Shown here: piece after piece, positions 53,243 to 63,200 of the stretch
Position numbering within the stretch: position 1 is the stretch's first letter
Layout: each line of letters opens with the position of its first letter
Source: an uncultured Thalassotalea sp.
GTDB lineage: Bacteria; Pseudomonadota; Gammaproteobacteria; Enterobacterales; Alteromonadaceae
Length of the DNA: 64,000 nucleotides
Reading direction: 5' to 3'
Assembly: GCA_947502355.1 (NCBI GenBank)
Contig: CANMZP010000002.1
Location: 124,001 to 188,000 of the forward strand
Made by a program: the position numbers and the translations under genes
The notes under the pieces: generated by a model
The model's input: only the letters and a program-made list of their open reading frames with translations
Database searches by the model: none
What the model was told of the DNA's origin: nothing

Positions 53243-54715
53243 TTAATCGTCGAGAATATTGAGGTCATCCCAAATGTCATCAACATAGGTTTTGATTTCA
53301 TCGGTCATGACGATGGGCTCACCCCATTCACGAGTCGTTTCGCCCGGCCATTTATTGGTGGCATCCATCCCCATTTTTGACCCTAAGCCGGAAACCGGCG
53401 AGGCAAAATCGAGATAATCAATTGGGGTATGTTCAACCATGGTGGTGTCTCTTGCCGGATCCATGCGGGTTGTCATCGCCCAAATAACATCTTGCCAGTC
53501 ACGCGCGTTAATGTCGTCATCACAGACTATCACAAACTTGGTATACATAAATTGTCGTAAGAAAGACCAAACGCCCATCATCACGCGCTTAGCATGACCT
53601 GGGTACTGCTTCTTAATGGTAACGATCGCCATTCGGTATGAGCAACCCTCAGGTGGTAAATAAAAATCTACGATTTCAGGGAACTGCTTTTGAATAATTG
53701 GCACAAACACTTCGTTTAATGCCACACCCAAAATGGCCGGTTCATCGGGTGGACGTCCGGTATAGGTGCTGTGATAGATCGGATCTTTGCGCATTGTCAC
53801 ATTGGTTACGGTAAAAACAGGGAAGTCATCAACTTCGTTGTAATAACCTGTGTGATCGCCGTAAGGGCCTTCCGGTGCCAATTCTTCCGGATCGATATAC
53901 CCTTCAAGAACGATTTCGGCAGAAGCCGGCACTTCCAACTCGTTGCTAATACATTGCACAACTTCGGTTTTACTGCCTCGCAGTAAACCGGCAAACGCAT
54001 ATTCAGACAAGGTATCAGGTACTGGGGTAACAGCACCAAGGATGGTTGCCGGATCGGCGCCAAGGGCAACACTTACTGGGAATTTCTCGCCGGGGTGCTT
54101 TTCTTTAAAATCTTGGAAATCCAGCGCCCCGCCACGATGCGATAACCAACGCATAATGATTTTATTGCGACTGAGCAACTGCTGACGATAAATGCCTAAA
54201 TTCTGACGCTCTTTTTCTGGGCCTCGGGTAATGGTTAACCCCCAAGTGATTAATGGCGCGACATCACCTGGCCAGCACTTTTGAATTGGCAGTTTGTTTA
54301 AATCAACTTCATCGCCACTGTAAGTAAGTTCCTGACAAGGGGCCTTTTTAAGTCGCTTAACTGGCATGTTAAGCACTTGCTTAAACATAGGTATTTTTTG
54401 ATAAGCGTCTTTAAACCCTTTTGGTGGCTCAGGCTCTTTGAGCATAGCCAGTAATTTACCCACATCACGCAATGCACCGACATCGGTTTGACCCATGGCA
54501 AGAGCCACGCGCTCGGGGGTTCCGAACAAGTTGGTTAGTACCGGCATATCGAAGCCTACAGGATTTTCAAATAACAAGGCTGGACCCTTGGCACGCAAGG
54601 TACGATCGCTTATTTCTGTCATGGCAAGTTCAGTCGAGATAGGCTGAGTAATGCGTTTTAATTGCCCTAGCTTTTCCAGCTGCGCAATAAAGTCCCGAAG
54701 ATCGTTATATTTCAT
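53243..54715 (-). CDS. ubiD: 4-hydroxy-3-polyprenylbenzoate decarboxylase
   Basis: UbiD decarboxylates the polyprenylated ring intermediate in ubiquinone synthesis and needs prenylated FMN made by UbiX. The 490-residue protein starts [19 protein letters not shown], contains [22 protein letters not shown], and has the catalytic Glu-Arg-Glu environment in [23 protein letters not shown]. The C-terminal domain ends with [20 protein letters not shown]. It lies upstream of fre and is divergent from the amidohydrolase operon. Confidence 0.96.
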   Translation of the reverse strand: MKYNDLRDFIAQLEKLGQLKRITQPISTELAMTEISDRTLRAKGPALLFENPVGFDMPVLTNLFGTPERVALAMGQTDVGALRDVGKLLAMLKEPEPPKGFKDAYQKIPMFKQVLNMPVKRLKKAPCQELTYSGDEVDLNKLPIQKCWPGDVAPLITWGLTITRGPEKERQNLGIYRQQLLSRNKIIMRWLSHRGGALDFQDFKEKHPGEKFPVSVALGADPATILGAVTPVPDTLSEYAFAGLLRGSKTEVVQCISNELEVPASAEIVLEGYIDPEELAPEGPYGDHTGYYNEVDDFPVFTVTNVTMRKDPIYHSTYTGRPPDEPAILGVALNEVFVPIIQKQFPEIVDFYLPPEGCSYRMAIVTIKKQYPGHAKRVMMGVWSFLRQFMYTKFVIVCDDDINARDWQDVIWAMTTRMDPARDTTMVEHTPIDYLDFASPVSGLGSKMGMDATNKWPGETTREWGEPIVMTDEIKTYVDDIWDDLNILDD

Positions 54716-54916
54716 AGTTATACGTAGTGATATATTTTAAAGGAAGTATACCTGTTCAGTTCGCTAATTTGAATGATTTCGGCATTTGTATAGCGTTTAA
54801 AGGTAAATCATCTGGAATTGCTTTGGGTTACCCGTTTTTTACGACAAGTGACCATGACATTAACATAATCGATTGTTAGCATGATGCTGACTGTATTAAA
54901 ATAATAAAGAGATATC

Positions 54917-56335
54917 ATGACAAAGAGAAAACTAAGTAACGGTTTGCTTACTGGTTTAACTTTGGTTGCCGCTGCCACTTTGGTGGGTTGTGGAGACAAA
55001 GAAGCCAAAAAAGAACAGGCAGCGTTCGTCGAAATTAATAAAAATCCTTTCCCAAGTACCTACCAAGCATTACCAAGTGTTCCGACACTTATCACCAATG
55101 TCATGCTGATTGACGGTATTGGTGGCCAATTAGAAAATGCATCAGTGTTATTAGAAAATGGCAAAATCAAAGCAATTGGCAACGATATTGCTGCCCCTAA
55201 TGCGAAAGTAATCGATGGTACGGGCAAATGGTTAACGCCAGGTATTATTGATGTGCACAGCCACTTGGGTGTATACGCAACGCCGGATACGGGCTCACAC
55301 TCAGACGGTAACGAAGCCACGAAACCGGTCACTGCGGCCGTTTGGGCCGAGCACTCAATTTGGCCACAAGATCCTGGATTTAGAAGAGCACTTGCTGGTG
55401 GCGTAACGTCATTACACATCCTACCGGGTTCTGCCAACTTGGTTGGTGGTCGTAGTGTGACGGTTAAAAACCTGCCAAATCGGGTGATTCAAGATATGAA
55501 ATTTCCGGATGCACCGTACGGCATGAAAATGGCCTGTGGTGAAAACCCGAAACGTGTCTATGGTAAGAAAGGTGGTCCATCAACGCGTATGGGTAACGTT
55601 GCCGGTTATCGCCAAGCTTGGGCTGATGCACAAAAATATCAACGCAGTTGGGACAAATACAAAGCCGATTACGATGCGGGTAAAAACCCTCAAGCACCTA
55701 AGCGTGACTTAAACCTGGAAACCCTAGCTGGCGTATTAGCCGATGAAATCATGGTACATATGCATTGTTACCGTGCCGATGATATGGGCACGATGATCGA
55801 TGTGATGAACGAATTTGATTATCAAATTGCCACATTTGAACATGCGGTTGAAGGCTATAAAATTGCCGACAAGCTGGCAGAGAATAACATCTGTGCCTCT
55901 ATGTGGGCTGACTGGTATGGCTTTAAGATGGAAGCTTATGATGGCATCCGTGAAAACATCCCTATGGTAGCTAAAGCACAAGCTTGTGCCATTGTTCACT
56001 CCGACAGTGATCAGGGTATCCAGCGCTTAAATCAAGAAGCTGCAAAAGCCTTTTCAGATGGTAAACGTGCGGGCATCGATTTTACGCAAGCACAAGCATT
56101 CTCTTGGATAACGTCAAATCCAGCCAAAGCGCTAGGTATCTTTGAACAAACGGGGTCTTTAGAAGTCGGCAAAAATGCCGATGTGGTACTGTGGACTGCC
56201 GATCCATTCTCAACATATTCACAAGCCGAGTTGGTCTTTATTGATGGTGGCTTAGCGTTCGATAGAACCAACCCAGAAGGTTGGGCGATCAGTGATTTCG
56301 AATTAGGACAAGTTGGCCAGGGAGACCACAAATGA
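54917..56335 (+). CDS. Amidohydrolase-family lipoprotein
   Basis: A 472-residue imidazolonepropionase-like amidohydrolase with a lipoprotein signal (lipobox LVGC, Cys25). Metal ligands of a binuclear site are visible: HSH in IIDVHSHLGVY, His in IMVHMHCYRA, His in ATFEHAVEGYK, and Asp in AIVHSDSDQG. It would be anchored to a membrane facing the periplasm and probably cleaves a cyclic amide or dipeptide-like bond. Its stop codon overlaps the next start (ATGA), so the two are translated together. Substrate is unknown; prolidase-type activity is common in this group. Confidence 0.88.
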   Translation: MTKRKLSNGLLTGLTLVAAATLVGCGDKEAKKEQAAFVEINKNPFPSTYQALPSVPTLITNVMLIDGIGGQLENASVLLENGKIKAIGNDIAAPNAKVIDGTGKWLTPGIIDVHSHLGVYATPDTGSHSDGNEATKPVTAAVWAEHSIWPQDPGFRRALAGGVTSLHILPGSANLVGGRSVTVKNLPNRVIQDMKFPDAPYGMKMACGENPKRVYGKKGGPSTRMGNVAGYRQAWADAQKYQRSWDKYKADYDAGKNPQAPKRDLNLETLAGVLADEIMVHMHCYRADDMGTMIDVMNEFDYQIATFEHAVEGYKIADKLAENNICASMWADWYGFKMEAYDGIRENIPMVAKAQACAIVHSDSDQGIQRLNQEAAKAFSDGKRAGIDFTQAQAFSWITSNPAKALGIFEQTGSLEVGKNADVVLWTADPFSTYSQAELVFIDGGLAFDRTNPEGWAISDFELGQVGQGDHK

Positions 56336-57612
56336 GCAAATTAACTCTTTCAGCAATTGCTGCTGTGACCGCAATGACCTTAAGTGGTACGGTAATGGCA
56401 GAAAAAATCGCAATTACTGGCGGTACAGTACATACCATGGCTGCAAAAGGCACCTTGGAAAATGCCACCGTTCTTATTGAAAATGGCATAATCGCAGACG
56501 TTGTAAGCGGCGGCGTTAACCTTGATGGTAGTTACCGTATCATTGATGCCAAAGGCAAGGTGGTAACGCCAGGTTTGATTGGTGCCTATACGTCACTTGG
56601 TTTGGTTGAAGTGCCTTCTTGGGCAGGCATTAACGACTCAAGCACCAAAGATGCTAAATACACCGCAGCATTGGATGCAAGTGATGCGATTTCACCGGAT
56701 ACGACGTTACGTAACATTACTCGTATCGAAGGCTTTACCAGTGCGGCATCGGTACTTGGATACACAGAAACGCTTTACAAAGGCCGTGGTGCGATTATCA
56801 CTTTAAGCGATGATCAAACCCCTGTTACTCATAAACAAGCCTTTATGGCGGTTGATTTATCGAGCCATGGTGCTGAAAAAACCGGTGGCACACGGGCTGA
56901 ACTTTGGGGCACTTTCCGTAACGCATTAAACGAAGCGAAATTTGCAGCTAACCTTAAATTCACACCGCAAACTGAGTGGCATGGTGAATTAAGCAAAGCG
57001 AATGTGCAGGCTTTAGTGCCCGTGGTAAGTGGAAAAATGCCGTTATTGGTGCACGTTCACAGTGCCAGCGATATTCGCCGTGTCATTGAACTGACAAGTG
57101 ATTACAAAAAGCTGAACGTAACCTTAGTTGGTGCCGCTGAAGGTTGGCGTGTTGCCAATGAGATTGCAACAGCGGGTTTCTCGGTTATTTTAAATCCGGA
57201 ATCGAACCTACCTTACGGTTTTGAGCAAAGTGGGGCAACGCTTGCTAATGCGGCTCGACTTGAAAAAGCCGGCGTGAACATTGCTATCGGTATTAATACT
57301 CATAATATTCGTTTAGCAACACAGCATGCGGGTAATGCCGTTGCCAATGGCTTGTCATGGCAGGCTGGCTTGGCGTCGTTAACCACGGCACCGGCTAAAA
57401 TCTATGGCATTGATGATCAATTAGGTCGTCTTAAAAAAGGCATGCAAGCTGACGTTGTTGTTTGGTCTGGCGACCCACTTGAAGTGATCCACGCACCAAC
57501 AAATGTGATCATAAATGGGGAAGAAGTTAAGCTAGAGTCTCGTCAGACACTCTTACGTGATCGTTACTTAACATTGGATACTGAGAAACCACAACAGTAT
57601 ACGCGCCCATAA
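56332..57612 (+). CDS. Amidohydrolase-like protein with lost metal ligands
   Basis: A 426-residue exported paralogue of the preceding enzyme (signal peptide to ~residue 23, GTVMAEK). The fold is retained (VVTPGLIGAY, LVHVHSASDIRRVIEL, GKGMQ-type ending KKGMQADVVVWSGDP). The metal-binding HxH, however, is replaced by AYTS after PGLIG, the second His region reads VGAAEGW instead of an HAEGY-type motif, and no Asp is seen in the usual late position (IGINTHNIR). It is therefore probably catalytically dead or altered and may be a partner subunit of the first protein. The 4-bp overlap supports a joint function. Confidence 0.82.
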   Translation: MSKLTLSAIAAVTAMTLSGTVMAEKIAITGGTVHTMAAKGTLENATVLIENGIIADVVSGGVNLDGSYRIIDAKGKVVTPGLIGAYTSLGLVEVPSWAGINDSSTKDAKYTAALDASDAISPDTTLRNITRIEGFTSAASVLGYTETLYKGRGAIITLSDDQTPVTHKQAFMAVDLSSHGAEKTGGTRAELWGTFRNALNEAKFAANLKFTPQTEWHGELSKANVQALVPVVSGKMPLLVHVHSASDIRRVIELTSDYKKLNVTLVGAAEGWRVANEIATAGFSVILNPESNLPYGFEQSGATLANAARLEKAGVNIAIGINTHNIRLATQHAGNAVANGLSWQAGLASLTTAPAKIYGIDDQLGRLKKGMQADVVVWSGDPLEVIHAPTNVIINGEEVKLESRQTLLRDRYLTLDTEKPQQYTRP

Positions 57613-57632
57613 ATATTAAGGTGGTTTTAAAT

Positions 57633-57668
57633 AAAGCTCTTAGGTAACCGTTACCTGAGAGCTTTTTT
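57633..57668 (+). terminator. Rho-independent terminator of the amidohydrolase operon
   Basis: AAAGCTCT-TAGGTAA pairs with TTACCT-GAGAGCTTT to give a long stem with a short loop, followed by T-rich sequence. The rest of the gap to 57951 looks like ordinary promoter DNA. Confidence 0.88.
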
Positions 57669-57951
57669 GTATGGGGATACATTATTAATGATCATTCTTT
57701 GGCATTTGTGCCAACATGGTATTTGTATGCCCATTTACATCAATTGCCATGAATGGTGTCGTTCATAATTTGTCTAATAAATACCATATAGTGACTTTTA
57801 CTAAGTATTCATTGTTTTGACTAACTCGCGGCATGCAGTAACCGATGCTATTAATAAAAAACCATTAATTACAATGGGTTGAAAAGTTGGCGCGAAAATT
57901 GTTTATTAACGTCTACTATAAATAATATCTATTAAAACTCAGGGAAACATT

Positions 57952-58713
57952 ATGAAATTAAGCAAAACAGCCACACTTTTAACCATGGCTTTAAGTCTTT
58001 CTGGCTGTGTAATACATGTGGATGCGCAAAGTGCAGATGTGCACTTGCAGGAAAATCTGTCGTTAAATGGTACTGATCTGAAACAATTGGTTGTGGAGTC
58101 TGGATCTGGTGACTTGACCATAAAGGGCAGCGCACAAGCCGAAGAAATTTCCGTTATCGCAAACATTGAAACGACCGAAAAGCGCAACTATAAACTCAGC
58201 TTGCAAAAAGTTGGTTTAAAGGCGGTGCTAGTTGCAGAACACGACTCCACCAGTGGCTTTTGGAATGGGAATTCCCCCGAAATCAATCTACAGGTGACCG
58301 TTCCTGAACATTTAGCCCTAAGCATTGAAGATGGATCGGGTGACATTGAAGTTTACGATATCAACAATTCGGTTGAGATTGAAGATGGCTCTGGGGATAT
58401 TGTTGTTCAAAATATTGAAGGGCCATTAGATGTTGAAGATGGCTCAGGTGATCTTAAGATCACAAACATTCGTGGCGATTTAGCCATCAATGATGGCTCT
58501 GGTGAAATTTGGGCAACCGATATTGGCGGTAGCACCGATGTTGATGACGGTTCGGGCGAGTTGTCGTTGCGCAATATTAGTGGTGTTGTCACCATTAATG
58601 ATGGTTCCGGTGACATTGAAGTGATTAATGCGGGTGGCCTTACCATTACCGACAGTGGTTCAGGCGACTTAACCATTGAAAAAGTAAAGGGTGAGCTTAA
58701 CATCGATTCATAA
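57952..58713 (+). CDS. DUF4097-type beta-helix repeat lipoprotein
   Basis: A 253-residue lipoprotein (lipobox LSGC, Cys17). From residue 120 on it is built of exact 18-residue repeats, each opening with a DGSGD/E core (EDGSGDIEV, EDGSGDIVV, EDGSGDLKI, NDGSGEIWA, DDGSGELSL, NDGSGDIEV and DSGSGDLTI), preceded by one earlier copy SGSGDLTI near residue 46. This is the pattern of DUF4097 right-handed beta-helices. The period of 18 residues means 54 bp at the DNA level. The protein would face the periplasm or the cell surface. Its role is unknown. Polar turns could bind Ca2+ or carbohydrate, but this is speculation. Confidence 0.88.
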   Translation: MKLSKTATLLTMALSLSGCVIHVDAQSADVHLQENLSLNGTDLKQLVVESGSGDLTIKGSAQAEEISVIANIETTEKRNYKLSLQKVGLKAVLVAEHDSTSGFWNGNSPEINLQVTVPEHLALSIEDGSGDIEVYDINNSVEIEDGSGDIVVQNIEGPLDVEDGSGDLKITNIRGDLAINDGSGEIWATDIGGSTDVDDGSGELSLRNISGVVTINDGSGDIEVINAGGLTITDSGSGDLTIEKVKGELNIDS

Positions 58714-58731
58714 TCACTCTATTTAACATTC

Positions 58732-58762
58732 CTCCCCCAGTTGAGTGAAACAAGTGGGGGAG
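58732..58762 (+). terminator. Terminator after the beta-helix lipoprotein gene
   Basis: CTCCCCCA-G-TTG and CAA-G-TGGGGGAG form a long GC-rich stem with a single G-G mismatch and a 7-nt loop, 18 bp after the stop codon; ATTT follows. Confidence 0.75.
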
Positions 58763-59840
58763 ATTTAAACAGCGCCGATACGTTTTAGCCATTTCTGTGT
58801 CTTTCAGCGACTTATTCATATTTCAAACTTTCCTTACCAACTCATAGAAAAATCTTAAACACGGATGATATTTTTAATGCTTACCTTTTAGGAAGGGGAG
58901 CTGGTTTGTGTTCCCATCGGGACAGTTTTAGTGATTAGCCTGTGTTATTAATATGCCATATCACAACCTTTCTAATACCACTTTTAATTCAAGCATTGGT
59001 ATTGCCTTTTCATAGAGCCTAGGGATTTATTAACGACTCGTTAAGGCCAGCATTCGCCTGTTTTATGAGCGAAAATATCCGCGGGCTTTCGAAAATACTG
59101 GTGATTTAACGCTGCTTAACGATATTAAGGGGAACTTTTCTATTGTCTTTACCTTTTTTGTGCTTATTGGTTGTTCTATCTGCTGTTTGCGGTGTCTTTG
59201 TTGTTATTACCAATTTTATGGGTTGTCAGCGGGAGAAAATTATAAATTGACTCTCTTTGGTTTTTTATTCTTTATTTTCATTGTCTTATGTTTTATTTTG
59301 CGTTGTCGGCTTTATGTGCTGAGCACACGTCATGTAATTTATGATTTATGTTGTTGATTTATATTGGTATGACCAAAATACTGGGTTTTTAGGGCTGTTT
59401 TTATGGGTTTTTGATGGTTTTTTGTTTTTACCAATTGCTTGTTTTGTTCGTAAATATTGTGCTTGATCAAACTTTGGCTCGATAGTGAAAAATAATTTTT
59501 TGCAGCGCTTTTATTACAAGTTGTTGTAAAAGTTTTTACACCTGCTTTCATAAGGTCTTCTCTGTAGCGTCTATTTTTACTGGCTTCTTTTATGGTTTGT
59601 TACCGTGCTAGGTTGTTTTGTATTCATGTTTTGGCTAATCAACATTCTATTTTTTGAGTGGTTTTAGCTTGATAATTGGTCAAAACAAAGTGGTTACCAA
59701 TTTGTTATTAAATGTGAACTTATATATAGTCCGTCATATCGAGATTGTGTTTCGATTTGTTGGCTTTAAGTGATTTTGTTGTAACTGATCACCTGAAGAG
59801 AACAAATAAAAATAAAAAATATTTATAACAAGGGATCATT
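58763..59840 (+). other. Long T-rich non-coding leader before the TonB-dependent receptor gene
   Basis: About 1.08 kb carries no convincing gene. From 59130 to 59660 the plus strand is strikingly T- and G/T-rich. Short open frames there translate to cysteine- and phenylalanine-rich strings that reflect this composition. AATTGGT (59674-59680) and ACCAATT (59696-59702) form a perfect inverted repeat with 15-bp spacing, a possible operator for the receptor gene. AGGGA lies just before the receptor ATG. Confidence 0.5.
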
Positions 59841-62807
59841 ATGAACAAGTACTCTAAAGACACTAGCGTTAAGCACAGTGCTATTGCACTCGCCGTAGCC
59901 GCCGCATTTACGTCAACGGCTGCTCTGTCTGCTGTAGAAGAAGTTGATGCAATAATAACTGAAGATGTAGAGGTTATTGAAGTTTATGGTATTTCTGGCA
60001 GTTTAGCCGAATCAGCCCGACAAAAACGTTACGATGGTCGTATCGTCGATGCCATCGTTGCTGAAGATATCGGTAAATTACCAGACAACAATATTGCCGA
60101 AGCCCTACAGCGTATTACGGGTGTATCAATCAGTAGTGATTTTGGTGTGGGTGAGAGCGTGACCATTCGTGGTATCTCGGATAACCGTGTCGAATTAAAT
60201 GGCCGTTCTACCGCAGGTGAAGGCCGTGGCGGTATCAGTCTTGATGATTTCCCATCTAGCTTCTTAAAAACCATCGAAGTAGTTAAATCCCCAACACCTG
60301 AAATGATTGAAGGTGCACTTGGTGGTACGGTTAACATGAAAACCGTTCGTCCTTTAGAGCTTAGTGAAACCCTTGCAGCCTTTACTTATGATTATGAGTA
60401 TGCCGATAAAACCGAAAATGGTGCGCCTAAGATCACCAGCTCGATTGGTTCAAATTGGGATTTTGACGAAATGGGGTCATTTGGTGCGTCCGTAATGTTC
60501 TCTTACCTAGACCGCGAATTGCGTCAGGATGAATTCATTAACCTTCAGCAACTTCACGATCTTGACATTGATGGTGACGGCGTAATGGATCAGGGTAATA
60601 CCCCACAAGGTAAGTACATTGTTCGTACCCAAAATACCGTTAACCAAAAAACTGAACAACGTGAGCGTACGGCTTACGGTTTATCTTTACAATGGGCGCC
60701 ACAATCAGGCGATGGCAACATTTACCTTGACTTAAACGGTACCGATTTAAGTGGTGGCCAACAATCGTACTCAATTTTGGATGTGTTGGGTGACCCAGTA
60801 TTCAATGAAAATACGTCACAAGACAGCAATGGTGTTCTTAATAACTACACCCTAGAAGACGTGATTCTTATTCCTAAAACCATCAGTGATTTTAGTGAAA
60901 CAGAAACGTACTCGCATGCGCTAGGTGGCGAATGGACGCTAACCGATAGAATGAGCATTTCAGGTGAAGTGTCAATCAATAAGGCCGAAACAACTCGCGT
61001 TGATTCTGAGTTTACTTTACGTCCAGTAAATCGTGATATCTGGCATGAAAATGGTGGTTACACAAGTGACGCACAATATTATGTTGATGCCAACATTTCG
61101 CAAAGCGGTGGCAATTTACCAACCGTTACCTACTCTGACTCTAATGTATTATTAAACCCGGATAACTTGGCATTACGTACGTTCCAAAACGATACCGATG
61201 ACATTGAAAACGAAGAAACCGCTGCGCGTATTGATCTTGAATACATCGAACCATTTGATATCGACTGGATCGCAAAAGTGAAAACCGGTGTTCGTGTTAC
61301 TTCACGTGATTATGAATTTACCCGTGCCGATTACGTTGCCAAAGACATCTACAAAAAAGCCTACTATGTTGATGGAAATGGTGAGAAAACAGGTGAGAAC
61401 TTCTCAATCTGGATTGATGAAATTGAAGGAATGTACCCTGGTAGTATCGATACCTACAACCCTCACAATTCATTTGATCAACTTGGTACTACTGGCCAAA
61501 ATGACTTACTAGAGTACATGGTTTACAGTGGTAAAGCGTTAGGTAATGCTGATGCGACCTTCCTTAAAATTCAGGATATGTTGCAAGGGACAAACTATGC
61601 TACCACAGGCAGTTTATCTGATAACCTTGAAGTAGATGAAAGTGAATATAAGCGCATTGAAGAAGACACAAGAGCCGTATACGTTCAGTTTGAATTAGAC
61701 TTTGATGACATTACTGCGATTGTCGGTGGTCGTTATGTTGAAACCGATTTGGACTCAACCATTATTGATGATGGCGAGTACTTAACTGGTACCAACGATT
61801 ACTCAGACTTCTTACCAAGTTTAAACGTTACCTACAATTTGAACGAAGATACCTTGATGCGCTTTGCCGCGGCTAAAGTAATGCGTCGTGCTGGTTTTGG
61901 CGACCTAAGCCCTGCCTACAGTGTTGATACGTCATTAGTAACGGCAACGCAAGGCTCTGTAGCCCTAGACCCTTACCGCGTGACTCAATACGATTTAGGT
62001 ATTGAGCATTACTTTGGACAAGGTGGTTTGCTCTCAGCGGCGATTTTCTACAAAGATGTTGAATCATTTACCAAGCAATCAAATACTTGTGTGTCTAATT
62101 CAGACACCACTGAACAACAAAACGTTGAAGAATGGCAATCGGTTTGTATTCTTGATGAAGCTGGCAAATCAAATAGTGACATCGTAACGGCAAGCCCAGG
62201 TACGGATAACGGTTTTGAGTATGTTGACGGCTTAAGACAACAAGGCCTAACTGGGATCAATACCGCGACTGAAGTAAACGGTGGCAGTGGTGAAATCAGT
62301 GGTATCGAATTAGCTTACCAACAACAGTTTGATTTCTTACCGGGTGCTTTATCAGGTACGGGTGTTAGCACCAACTACACTTATGCAGACAGTGAGCAAC
62401 CAGATGGTACGCAAATGGAAAACATTTCTGAGCATACTTACAATGCGCAAGTATACTGGGAATATGAAGGCCTACAAGTTCGTCTTGCATACAACTGGCG
62501 TGATGAATACTTAGCTTCAGTAAACGAGAAGCGTATCCGTTCAATTGGTGCTGAAGGTTACGGTATCGAAAATAACAGTTCGCCAGACGGTGAAGGTTAT
62601 GATCCAACCACAGGTAACAGCTACCGTGAAGCACGTGGTCAATTTGATTTCTCAGCAAGCTGGGATATTAATGAAAACTTCACTGTTGTGGGTAATGCGG
62701 TTAACTTAACGGGTGAGCCATTAGAGTTCAGAACTGAGCTTGGTAACAAGTGGATGTACCGTGAAGCGGATCGTCGTTACACCTTAGGTGTTCGTGCTAA
62801 GTTTTAA
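59841..62807 (+). CDS. TonB-dependent outer-membrane receptor
   Basis: A 988-residue receptor that imports a large substrate across the outer membrane with energy from TonB-ExbBD. It has a signal peptide (cleaved near residue 31), a TonB-box-like VIEVYGISGSL, a plug domain (LPDNNIAEALQRITGVSIS, VTIRGISDNRVELNGR and GALGGTVNMKT) and a long barrel ending EADRRYTLGVRAKF. The style is that of the Caulobacter-type (TIGR01782) receptors abundant in alteromonads, often for oligosaccharides. No substrate-specific enzyme gene is adjacent. A long T-rich leader precedes it, and a terminator follows. Confidence 0.93.
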   Translation: MNKYSKDTSVKHSAIALAVAAAFTSTAALSAVEEVDAIITEDVEVIEVYGISGSLAESARQKRYDGRIVDAIVAEDIGKLPDNNIAEALQRITGVSISSDFGVGESVTIRGISDNRVELNGRSTAGEGRGGISLDDFPSSFLKTIEVVKSPTPEMIEGALGGTVNMKTVRPLELSETLAAFTYDYEYADKTENGAPKITSSIGSNWDFDEMGSFGASVMFSYLDRELRQDEFINLQQLHDLDIDGDGVMDQGNTPQGKYIVRTQNTVNQKTEQRERTAYGLSLQWAPQSGDGNIYLDLNGTDLSGGQQSYSILDVLGDPVFNENTSQDSNGVLNNYTLEDVILIPKTISDFSETETYSHALGGEWTLTDRMSISGEVSINKAETTRVDSEFTLRPVNRDIWHENGGYTSDAQYYVDANISQSGGNLPTVTYSDSNVLLNPDNLALRTFQNDTDDIENEETAARIDLEYIEPFDIDWIAKVKTGVRVTSRDYEFTRADYVAKDIYKKAYYVDGNGEKTGENFSIWIDEIEGMYPGSIDTYNPHNSFDQLGTTGQNDLLEYMVYSGKALGNADATFLKIQDMLQGTNYATTGSLSDNLEVDESEYKRIEEDTRAVYVQFELDFDDITAIVGGRYVETDLDSTIIDDGEYLTGTNDYSDFLPSLNVTYNLNEDTLMRFAAAKVMRRAGFGDLSPAYSVDTSLVTATQGSVALDPYRVTQYDLGIEHYFGQGGLLSAAIFYKDVESFTKQSNTCVSNSDTTEQQNVEEWQSVCILDEAGKSNSDIVTASPGTDNGFEYVDGLRQQGLTGINTATEVNGGSGEISGIELAYQQQFDFLPGALSGTGVSTNYTYADSEQPDGTQMENISEHTYNAQVYWEYEGLQVRLAYNWRDEYLASVNEKRIRSIGAEGYGIENNSSPDGEGYDPTTGNSYREARGQFDFSASWDINENFTVVGNAVNLTGEPLEFRTELGNKWMYREADRRYTLGVRAKF

Positions 62808-62919
62808 TTAACTAAGTAGTTAATAAATGAAAAAAACAGCGGCTTAGCCAAACCCGGTTAACTCAATTCGGATCTTTTTACGCAAAGTAAAATGAAATGA
62901 GTAAAATATAAAACACAAG

Positions 62920-62945
62920 AATGCGGCCTAGAGCCGCATTTTTTT
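62920..62945 (+). terminator. Rho-independent terminator of the receptor gene
   Basis: AATGCGGC and GCCGCATT form an 8-bp stem with loop CTAGA and a T-run, about 110 bp after the receptor stop. Confidence 0.9.
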
Positions 62946-63200
62946 ATATAAAAAAATAATGTTTTTTACGTAAAGTTATTTAAATCAATTAGTTAAATTT
63001 ACTTTTAGCTAGCTCACTCACTTTAGGCCGATTTCTTCAATATTTGGCTAAAAATTAAAATGGTCATGTATTTCAATAGGTTGATAGCCGGTATTTAAAA
63101 TATGTCCTTCAGATAGAGGCAACTTCAAAACTCCCCCACAACTTTTGACAGCCCCCTAAAATATGTTTTTATATTTTCTTTTGTAACGAGAATATAAATA
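62946..63200. other. Intergenic region before the exonuclease gene
   Basis: AT-rich sequence with two C-runs (CTCCCCCAC near 63132 and GCCCCCT near 63151) around TTTTGACA. No gene is seen. It may include the promoter of the exonuclease gene or the end of a mobile element; no inverted terminal repeat partner is in the window. Confidence 0.3.

Noticed and set aside
57952-58713. Considered as a CRISPR array or DNA satellite because of the regular 54-bp spacing
   Set aside because: The period arises from 18-residue protein repeats in one open frame; the DNA units differ too much for a CRISPR, and there are no spacers.
59160-59357. A 65-codon open frame rich in Cys, Phe and Leu in the T-rich leader
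   Set aside because: The translation reflects the T/G-rich composition; there is no ribosome site and no recognisable pattern.
62946-63200. Considered the C-runs around TTTTGACA as a transposon end
   Set aside because: No matching terminal repeat or target duplication is visible in the window, so no element is called.
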